DNA of 64,000 nucleotides from Acidilobus sp. 7A (GTDB lineage: Archaea > Thermoproteota > Thermoprotei_A > Sulfolobales > Acidilobaceae), in contig NZ_CP010515.1 in NCBI RefSeq assembly GCF_003431325.1, positions 1,426,001-1,490,000 of the forward strand. Reading direction: 5' to 3'. A model generated the notes under the pieces. The model was given only the letters and a program-made list of their open reading frames with translations. It did not search any database and was not told the origin of the DNA. Positions 58,605 through 64,000 of the stretch are shown in pieces. A program made the position numbers and the translations under genes. Position 1 is the stretch's first letter. Every line of letters starts with the position of its first letter.

Positions 58605-58776
58605 AAGATGGCCAGCTCGACCTAAAAGAGGTTCCTCATAGCCAAGTGGACAAAAGCCAGATGCACGGTCTTATCTTGCCCTAACACGACTTCTTAGTGC
58701 CTGGAATACTGTTGACGCCCCTCAGCCTCTTAAAACCCTATAAGCCGCGTCTAAGTTTTGAACGCGGGTGAGTGCC

Positions 58777-59700
58777 TTGTCCGTCAGTTACCCGGCCTGG
58801 CACTGGATCCACGAGTGGAGCACGCCAGGGACCTTCCACGCCCACTCCGTGAAGAAAGTTTATGCATTTGGTAGGACAAAGTACCAGACCTACCTGGTAG
58901 TAGAGTTCGATGACCTTGGCAAGGCCCTCGTGATAGACGGCAAGACGCAGTCTGCCGTAGTTGACGAGCATGTTTACCATGAGTCCCTCGTGCAGCCCGC
59001 CATGGTAGCCCATGGCTCTCCCAGGAGCGTCCTAATACTTGGCGGCGGCGAGGGGGCGACGGCGCGCGAGGTCCTCAAGTTCCCCTCCGTTAACAGGGTT
59101 GTCATGGTTGACATAGATGAGGAGATTGTAAATGCCTGCAAGGAGCTGTTGCCAGAGTGGCACAGGGGTGCCTTTGACGACCCAAGGCTCAAGCTTGTGA
59201 TAGATGACGCTGAACATTATGTGAACACTACGTCTGAGAAGTTTGACGTGGTAATAGCTGACCTGGTGGATCCGGAGGAGGGAGGACCTGCGTGGAGGCT
59301 CTACACTAAGGAGTTCTACGAGCTATTAAAGTCGAGGCTCAACAGGGGCGGCGTCTTCGTGACGCAGGCCACGAGCCCAACACTGACGTCCAAGGTTCAC
59401 GCGACCATATTTAACACGGTCAAGGCCGTGTTCAGACACGCCATTTCATATTACGTCTACATAAGGAGCTTTGAGGGCCTCTGGGGCTTTGTGATGGGCT
59501 CTGATGACGCTAACCTTGAGGCCCTTCGCGACATGAATGACGTTGACTCGCGCCTGGCATCCATGGGAGTTAAGGGCAACAGGTTCTACGACTCTGAGAG
59601 CCACCAGTCCATGTTCCACGCGCCCAGGAATGTGAGGGATATACTGGCCTCGTACCACGAGGTCTCGACCCTCAGCAACCCCATCTACCTGCCTGCCTGA
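58777..59700 (+). CDS. speE: Polyamine aminopropyltransferase (spermidine synthase)
   Basis: 307 aa. N-terminal beta-barrel (YQTYLVVEFDDLGKALVIDGKTQSA) and Rossmann-type core with the dcSAM motif VLILGGGEGATAREVLK, acidic VVMVDIDEEIV and DAEHY; gate loop IADLVDPEEGGPAWRLYTKEFY. Transfers aminopropyl groups to diamines/agmatine; thermophiles make long and branched polyamines with such enzymes. The frame opens at GTG 58768; GGGTGAG before TTG 58777 favours the latter. TATA CTTAAAACC about 40 nt upstream. Confidence 0.93.
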   Translation: MSVSYPAWHWIHEWSTPGTFHAHSVKKVYAFGRTKYQTYLVVEFDDLGKALVIDGKTQSAVVDEHVYHESLVQPAMVAHGSPRSVLILGGGEGATAREVLKFPSVNRVVMVDIDEEIVNACKELLPEWHRGAFDDPRLKLVIDDAEHYVNTTSEKFDVVIADLVDPEEGGPAWRLYTKEFYELLKSRLNRGGVFVTQATSPTLTSKVHATIFNTVKAVFRHAISYYVYIRSFEGLWGFVMGSDDANLEALRDMNDVDSRLASMGVKGNRFYDSESHQSMFHAPRNVRDILASYHEVSTLSNPIYLPA

Positions 59701-59771
59701 CGCCTCTGCAAGGGCGCTTCCGCCTAGCCCTCCCCCGCGCTTTTCTTAGGGGGAACCCCTTGGGAGTGGCA

Positions 59772-60020
59772 ATGACAGACGTGGTGAGCTTCATTCAGCA
59801 ACTTACCCAGGAGGTCACGCTAGCTGCATGGGCCCTCTTCCTCCTAACGTGGACTATAGGCTGGACTTTGAGAGGGGCCCCGATACCCCTCTCAAGGCTT
59901 AAGAGGGCGGGCTCGGGGCTCGTTGAGGACTCCATATGGGCGGCCCTGTGGCTCGCCCTGGGCAGCACGGTGTTCACGTTCATAACGTACGTCGTCAAGG
60001 CGGTGGTAGGCTCTCCATGA
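59772..60020 (+). CDS. cedA1: Ced DNA-import pilin-like protein (CedA1)
   Basis: 82 aa with two hydrophobic helices (about residues 18-36, VTLAAWALFLLTWTIGW, and 57-78, WAALWLALGSTVFTF) joined by a short basic loop (RGAPIPLSRLKRAGSG). Size and topology match CedA1, the two-helix subunit reported to form the conjugation-like pilus of the crenarchaeal DNA-import system. Placed immediately before the channel and ATPase genes. ATG 59772 with GGGAGTGG upstream is preferred over TTG 59760. The stop overlaps the next start (ATGA). Confidence 0.75.
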   Translation: MTDVVSFIQQLTQEVTLAAWALFLLTWTIGWTLRGAPIPLSRLKRAGSGLVEDSIWAALWLALGSTVFTFITYVVKAVVGSP

Positions 60021-61405
60021 TTTCCTACAGCTACCTTTTTCAGCTCGCAGTTAAGCTGGCCCTGCTGTCTTTCTACATAGGCGTGCTCATCTATGCCCTC
60101 CCCATACCCGTGAGGGGCCTCAAGAGGTGGGGCGGGACCCTGCTCAGGGACTCCTTCCTCTCATTTGCCCTGGCGATATCGCTGACCGCAATTATGGAGT
60201 TCACGCAGGGCATAGCTGGCATGATGGGTGGCTCGTGGCAGTACTTCGACTCCTGGCTCTTTAATGGAATAGAGCTCCTCCTGAGCCTCAAGATGGCGGC
60301 CCTCTCCCTCTCATCGTTGACCTCATACGTCCCCGGGGCGACGGCGGCGAGGGCTATACTCGGCCCCCTTAACGATGCGCTCACCGCTGACCTGCTGCTG
60401 CTCTTCACGTTGGCCGCCATAGAGGCCATGGTTAGGTACGCGGGCCTCCTGATAGCGCTGATAGGGCTCGTCATGTTTGCCATGCCCTTCAGGCTGGGCA
60501 GGGAGGCCGGGGCCTGGTTCATAGCATTCGTGGTGACCTTCAGTGTAGGCCTTCAGGCAATGCCAGCCTTTGAGTCCTCTATCACCTCAGCGCCATCCGT
60601 TGGCATAAGCCCGAGCGCCGCCTCCCTGGGGCTTGGTTACCAGAGGGTCTACGTAAAGGCGGCTGACGGCAGCCCCCTGGGCGACTCCCTCCTGGAGCTC
60701 TATGCTATGGTTAACAGCAAGGCTGAGAAGGTGGCCCAGTACTGGGTCAACGCCGATGGCACGGCGTATGACCCGGAGTCGCCTCAGCCTCAGCTTGTCT
60801 CAATGCCCAGCGAGGGTCCAGTCTACGGTTACATCATCATAGACGGCGTTGAGACCCTCCTTGACCCCTACCCGTTCAGCCCAGCCAACTACAGCTTCTC
60901 CCAGGAGATAACACTGAGCTCTCCGTACATACTGTACGCCCCAGGCAACGATATAATAGTGTTCACGAATCAGCCTCAGTACGTTCACGTGGTGAGTACT
61001 CCGCGCGGGGCCCTGTTCTTTGCTAACCTAAGCTATGGAGGCATCGTTGAGGTCAGGGCCCCTGACAGCTGTAATGTAAGCATCACGGGCAACGTAAGGC
61101 CTGGCATGGGCTCCTGGACGTGGCTTGGTAACAACGGACAGGAGTGGTACTTCGTAGGTCCCCTGAACCTCACGGCGTCAGTGGCGCTGGAGGGCTGCAG
61201 GCCGCTGAACTTTACAGGGATCACGTATATGGACTACGCCACCCAGTTCTTTGGGCTAAACTACCTCTCCCCTAACCTTGTCGAGGAGCTCATAGCTTAC
61301 TACCTAGTGCTCCCGTTCATGTATGTGGCCACCTTAACTATGGTAACCTATGCCCTGGCCAGGCTGCTTGGCGGCAGGAGGGGCATAATGCCGAGGGTGG
61401 CATAA
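60017..61405 (+). CDS. cedA: Ced DNA-import membrane channel protein (CedA)
   Basis: 462 aa. About six hydrophobic helices in residues 1-205, a large non-membrane domain (about 210-430) with five N-glycosylation sequons (NYS, NLS, NVS, NLT, NFT), and a last helix (LIAYYLVLPFMYVATLTMVTYAL). This is the layout of CedA, the polytopic channel of the crenarchaeal Ced system, VirB6-like in later work. Helices 1-2 (ALLSFYIGVLIY...PIPVRGLKRWGGTLLRDS) resemble CedA1. ATG 60017 overlaps the stop of cedA1; the open frame from 59936 is antisense to the function and rejected. Confidence 0.75.
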   Translation: MISYSYLFQLAVKLALLSFYIGVLIYALPIPVRGLKRWGGTLLRDSFLSFALAISLTAIMEFTQGIAGMMGGSWQYFDSWLFNGIELLLSLKMAALSLSSLTSYVPGATAARAILGPLNDALTADLLLLFTLAAIEAMVRYAGLLIALIGLVMFAMPFRLGREAGAWFIAFVVTFSVGLQAMPAFESSITSAPSVGISPSAASLGLGYQRVYVKAADGSPLGDSLLELYAMVNSKAEKVAQYWVNADGTAYDPESPQPQLVSMPSEGPVYGYIIIDGVETLLDPYPFSPANYSFSQEITLSSPYILYAPGNDIIVFTNQPQYVHVVSTPRGALFFANLSYGGIVEVRAPDSCNVSITGNVRPGMGSWTWLGNNGQEWYFVGPLNLTASVALEGCRPLNFTGITYMDYATQFFGLNYLSPNLVEELIAYYLVLPFMYVATLTMVTYALARLLGGRRGIMPRVA

Positions 61406-61406
61406 C

Positions 61407-62978
61407 TTGAATCCATCTTACGCCTTTGACGTGTTCCTGGCGGTTATAGCGACGGCGACGGCAGCCCTGATGATAAGGAACCTCAGGGCATCAAGGGAGC
61501 TCAGGCTCTCCCTCGGCGTCAGGCACGAGAGAGGACAGCAGATGAGCGTCTACGTTGACGGCAAGAGGCTGGCGGGCATAGCCTATGTGGCTGACGACGT
61601 GCCCAGGGAGGGCTCTGACCTCCCGCTACGCCTCGCCAGGCTTGCCAGGTCATCAAGGCTTTCGGTGACGTTCATAAGCAGCATGTACTCGGTCAGCAAG
61701 AGCTCCCTGATAAAGGAGCTCGAGGAGGAGATAAGGAAGGCCGACTTCGCTTACACAGCCACTAGGCACGTCAAGTACAGGGAGAGGCTCAGCTTCCTTG
61801 AAGGGCTGTACAAGGAGGTGCTCCACTCCCAGGTGCCCTACGTTGGCAGCCTCTCCTTCATAGTCTGGGTTCCCCCTGGCGACAGGGAGGCGGAGCTCAA
61901 CGCGGAGGCATTTAAGGAGCTCGTCGAGGCCGAGGCCCAGGTGAGGCTAAGGAGGGTGAACGCGTCTGACCTGTCGCAGCTGCTTAGCGCCTCTGAGCCA
62001 ACTTGGCTCAGCGAGAGCGGCCATGCCATAATTGTCAACAGGGAGGACATAAACGATGAGAGCGGAGTTGTCATAGGTGAGGACGTCGATGGGCCTGGGA
62101 ACCTGGTCATAATGAGGTGGCCCTACGCCTTCAGGGTCCACGTCGGCGTCTTTGGCCCAACTGGGAGGGGGAAGACCGTCATGCTCTCAGGCGTGGCCGC
62201 CCAGCTCATCTCAAGGCATGCCACCCTCGGCGACCCTAAGGCTATAGTGGTCGTAGATCCAAAGGGCGACCTGGCCTCCATGCTGAAGGACGTGGCAGAC
62301 TCATATATAACGCCCTTGGCCGGGGACTGCGTCCCCATGCCTAGAACTGACGGCGTGGCCGCTAAGCTGATAGAGAGCAGCCGTGAGACCGGCGAGGGGG
62401 CATCGGTGAGCGTCTGCCCTGGCTCCCTCGACCTCAGGGGCCTAGTTGTATATGATCTGCGGGGCCTTCCCAACGAGCTGAGGAACGTCTATGGCTCCCT
62501 GCTCGTCAGCTCCATAGCCATAAGCGCCAGCGAGGGCGCGTCGGGCGGCAGGGTGGTGCTAATGCTTGACGAGGCCTGGCGCTTCAGCAGAGGCTCGGCA
62601 GTTCACATGGAGTTCGCCCTGAGGGAGGGGAGGAGCAAGGGGCTCTATGTGATATACGCTACCCAGTTGCCCTCGGACGTGGGCCGCACGGTCATAGATA
62701 ACACGGGCTACAAGTTTGTCTTCGGCGGCTTCACAAGCTACTACGTCGAGCTCGGCGCTCAGCTGGGGGTCCAGAGGCCTGAGGTGTTGAAGTCGCTGCC
62801 AGTGGGCCACGCGGTCATGATAGACGAGGTGGGCAGAACGAGGGAGGTGAGGGTCCTGGACTTCACGAAACTGCTTAAAAACCTAACCCCCTCACCTACT
62901 GGCGAGGGCGGATTAGATGGGAAAGAGCTTAAGGCAGCAGAGGGCAGGGAAGGGCTCACCGACGTTCAGGAACCCTGA
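61407..62978 (+). CDS. cedB: Ced DNA-import HerA/VirB4-type ATPase (CedB)
   Basis: 523 aa. N-terminal membrane helix (residues 6-24, AFDVFLAVIATATAALMI), a domain to about 230, then the HerA/VirB4 motor with Walker A GPTGRGKT (250-257), VVVDPKGDL, Walker B VVLMLDEAWRF and a C-terminal Gln/Arg region (YATQLPSDV). Matches CedB, the DNA-pumping ATPase of the Ced system. TTG start 2 nt after cedA. The C-terminal ~20 residues overlap rpl2 by 62 bp, an unusually long overlap. Confidence 0.8.
   Translation: MNPSYAFDVFLAVIATATAALMIRNLRASRELRLSLGVRHERGQQMSVYVDGKRLAGIAYVADDVPREGSDLPLRLARLARSSRLSVTFISSMYSVSKSSLIKELEEEIRKADFAYTATRHVKYRERLSFLEGLYKEVLHSQVPYVGSLSFIVWVPPGDREAELNAEAFKELVEAEAQVRLRRVNASDLSQLLSASEPTWLSESGHAIIVNREDINDESGVVIGEDVDGPGNLVIMRWPYAFRVHVGVFGPTGRGKTVMLSGVAAQLISRHATLGDPKAIVVVDPKGDLASMLKDVADSYITPLAGDCVPMPRTDGVAAKLIESSRETGEGASVSVCPGSLDLRGLVVYDLRGLPNELRNVYGSLLVSSIAISASEGASGGRVVLMLDEAWRFSRGSAVHMEFALREGRSKGLYVIYATQLPSDVGRTVIDNTGYKFVFGGFTSYYVELGAQLGVQRPEVLKSLPVGHAVMIDEVGRTREVRVLDFTKLLKNLTPSPTGEGGLDGKELKAAEGREGLTDVQEP
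62874..62882 (+). promoter_or_regulatory. Internal TATA box of rpl2 within cedB
   Basis: CTTAAAAAC lies inside the cedB coding region, 35-43 nt before the rpl2 ATG. It would let the ribosomal gene be expressed independently of the import operon. Confidence 0.45.
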
Positions 62979-63630
62979 CCACATGCACCCAGGCCCAGCC
63001 AGGTACCCAAAGCTCTCGAACGAGACCCTCGAGGGCGAGGTCAAGGAGCTGATCCACGACCCAGGCAGGTATGTCCCCCTGGCGCGCGTGGTGCTCTCAA
63101 AAGGCGAGGAGTTCCTAATGCCGGCCGCCGAGGGCATGTTCGTGGGCCAGAGGGTAAGGGTTGGCCCTGACGCGGAGCCCAAGTTCGGCAACGTGCTTCC
63201 ACTCTCAAAGATACCTGAGGGGACCCCCGTCTTCAACATAGAGCTGAGGCCCGGTGACGGGGGCAAGATAGCGAGGCAGGCCGGCAGCTATGCTGTCGTG
63301 CTCAGCAAGTCGGACAGCACAGTGAAGCTGCTGCTTCCAAGCAAGAGGGAGAAGGAGCTCTCAGGCGACTGCAGGGCCACCATAGGAGTCCCAGCGGGCG
63401 CCGGCAGGATAGAGAAGCCCCTGCTCAAGGCGGGCGTCAGCTACTACAAGTTCAAGGTGAAGGGCGGCAAGTGGCCGACCGTGAGGGGCGTTGCCATGAA
63501 CGCCGCGAACCACCCGTTCGGAGGAGGCTTCCACCAGCATGAGGGTAGGCCCACAACTGTAGCGAGGAACACGCCGCCTGGAAGGAAGGTCGGTCACATA
63601 GCCGCCAGGAGGACTGGAAGAAAGCGTTAG
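62917..63630 (+). CDS. rpl2: 50S ribosomal protein L2 (uL2)
   Basis: 237 aa, archaeal uL2: MGKSLRQQRAGKGSPTFRNP, LPLSKIPEGTPVFNIELRPGDGG, and the peptidyl-transferase-near loop GVAMNAANHPFGGGFHQH. ATG preserves the usual N-terminus even though it lies inside the cedB reading frame. Ends with a basic GHIAARRTGRKR. Confidence 0.95.
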   Translation: MGKSLRQQRAGKGSPTFRNPDHMHPGPARYPKLSNETLEGEVKELIHDPGRYVPLARVVLSKGEEFLMPAAEGMFVGQRVRVGPDAEPKFGNVLPLSKIPEGTPVFNIELRPGDGGKIARQAGSYAVVLSKSDSTVKLLLPSKREKELSGDCRATIGVPAGAGRIEKPLLKAGVSYYKFKVKGGKWPTVRGVAMNAANHPFGGGFHQHEGRPTTVARNTPPGRKVGHIAARRTGRKR

Positions 63631-63745
63631 TGGCCTTTTACTTAGGGCCCAGTAGCCGTGCCCTCTTTGCATACCCTGGGCCCCAGACGCCCTCATAATA
63701 ACTCATCTTTAATTTCCTCCTCGTCAGAACGCCAGCCAGGGCGCC

Positions 63746-64000
63746 TTGAAGCTAAAGGTGCTATATGTAACCTCAAGCGTCGGCCTTGGGCATGTAACCA
63801 GAGACTACAGGCTCTCGAGGCTCCTAAGCGGCTGGGCTGATATAACGTGGCTCACAGCCGGCAGGGCCCTTGAGTACCTAAGGGCCAGGGGCGAGAGGTT
63901 TCACGATGCCTCACAAAGGCTCAGGTGCATAGGGACCTCGCTCATGCATGTAATTAAGGGCTGCAGGGTTACCTACTCGCCGCTTGGCCTCCTGAGAGTC
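63746..64000 (+). CDS. Glycosyltransferase, MurG/GT28-like (partial, N-terminus)
   Basis: 85 codons to the window edge. VLYVTSSVGLGHVTRDYRLSRLL, followed by DITWLTAGRALEYL, is the nucleotide-sugar transferase N-terminal signature (GxGHxxR) of GT-B fold enzymes of the GT1/GT28 kind. The acceptor is unknown; N-glycan or lipid-linked sugar synthesis would fit with uppS. TTG start; A/T box CTTTAATTTCC (63706-63716) at near-leaderless distance. Confidence 0.65.
   Translation, partial: MKLKVLYVTSSVGLGHVTRDYRLSRLLSGWADITWLTAGRALEYLRARGERFHDASQRLRCIGTSLMHVIKGCRVTYSPLGLLRV

Noticed and set aside
1-64000. CRISPR arrays and rRNA genes
   Set aside because: No regularly spaced repeats of 20-40 bp and no rRNA sequence were seen anywhere in the window.

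Overview
The window is a gene-dense (about 55-60 % GC by eye) piece of a crenarchaeal (Thermoproteota) chromosome. Diagnostic genes are reverse gyrase, CdvA and an ESCRT-III (CdvB-type) protein, a TFB whose zinc ribbon keeps only CPPEH...C as in crenarchaeal TFBs, eukaryote-like ribosomal proteins (eL19, eL32, eS8, eS19, eS25), AGOG DNA glycosylase, bifunctional PGI/PMI, FBP aldolase/phosphatase and a Ced-type DNA-import operon. Sugar, acyl-CoA, adenosylcobalamin and molybdopterin enzymes suggest a heterotrophic thermophile of the Acidilobales/Desulfurococcales kind. That placement is inference from gene content; no search was run.

Layout. 1-12.1 kb: end of an unidentified gene, PGI/PMI, a coiled-coil protein, an ADP-forming acyl-CoA synthetase, Cdc48-type AAA ATPase, CYTH protein, eS19, two pterin-related genes, MoeA, a ribbon-helix-helix/PIN fusion and a VWA protein. 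12.2-17.3 kb: the distal spc ribosomal operon (uL6-eL32-eL19-uL18-uS5-uL30-uL15), followed not by secY but by a small RecA-like ATPase and CDP-archaeol synthase. 17.4-23.5 kb: gluconeogenic FBP aldolase/phosphatase and TPI, a winged-helix regulator, acyl-CoA dehydrogenase, uL16 and SHMT. 23.6-28.7 kb: two peptide-ABC ATPases without permeases, tRNA-Leu(UAA), divergent cdvA/cdvB, an orphan IS605-type end and a TrmB regulator. 28.8-42.5 kb: reverse gyrase, pantoate genes, Alba-like protein, aIF5A, TFB, a permuted GTPase, aldehyde:ferredoxin oxidoreductase, DUF2153, eS25 and class II ribonucleotide reductase. 42.6-50 kb: a DAO-type flavoprotein, a DHPS-like protein, SurE, hemerythrin, a phosphoesterase, ThiD-ThiN and a PurM-superfamily protein. 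50-58 kb: a C/D box sRNA, an AMP-forming acyl-CoA synthetase divergent from two thiolase-fold and two DUF35 genes, UppS, ThiL-like and AGOG. 58-64 kb: eS8, spermidine synthase, the Ced operon (pilin, membrane channel, HerA-type ATPase), uL2 and the start of a glycosyltransferase.

The most interesting items are: (i) the Ced DNA-import operon, where the N-terminus of the channel protein looks like a copy of the pilin; (ii) a four-gene cluster of two thiolase-fold proteins that have both lost the catalytic Cys and His, paired with two DUF35 proteins, which is more like a retro-aldolase than a thiolase; (iii) a C/D box sRNA whose non-consensus boxes differ in a mutually compensating way; (iv) two genes whose conserved N-termini lie upstream of any AUG/GUG/UUG and appear to start at ACG; (v) a TnpB/IS605-like right end without a transposase; and (vi) repeated use of a single A/T box as a promoter for divergent genes.

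Many starts are GTG or TTG. Where a Shine-Dalgarno (SD) sequence or TATA spacing favours a start inside the longest open frame, the shorter start is given and the reason stated.
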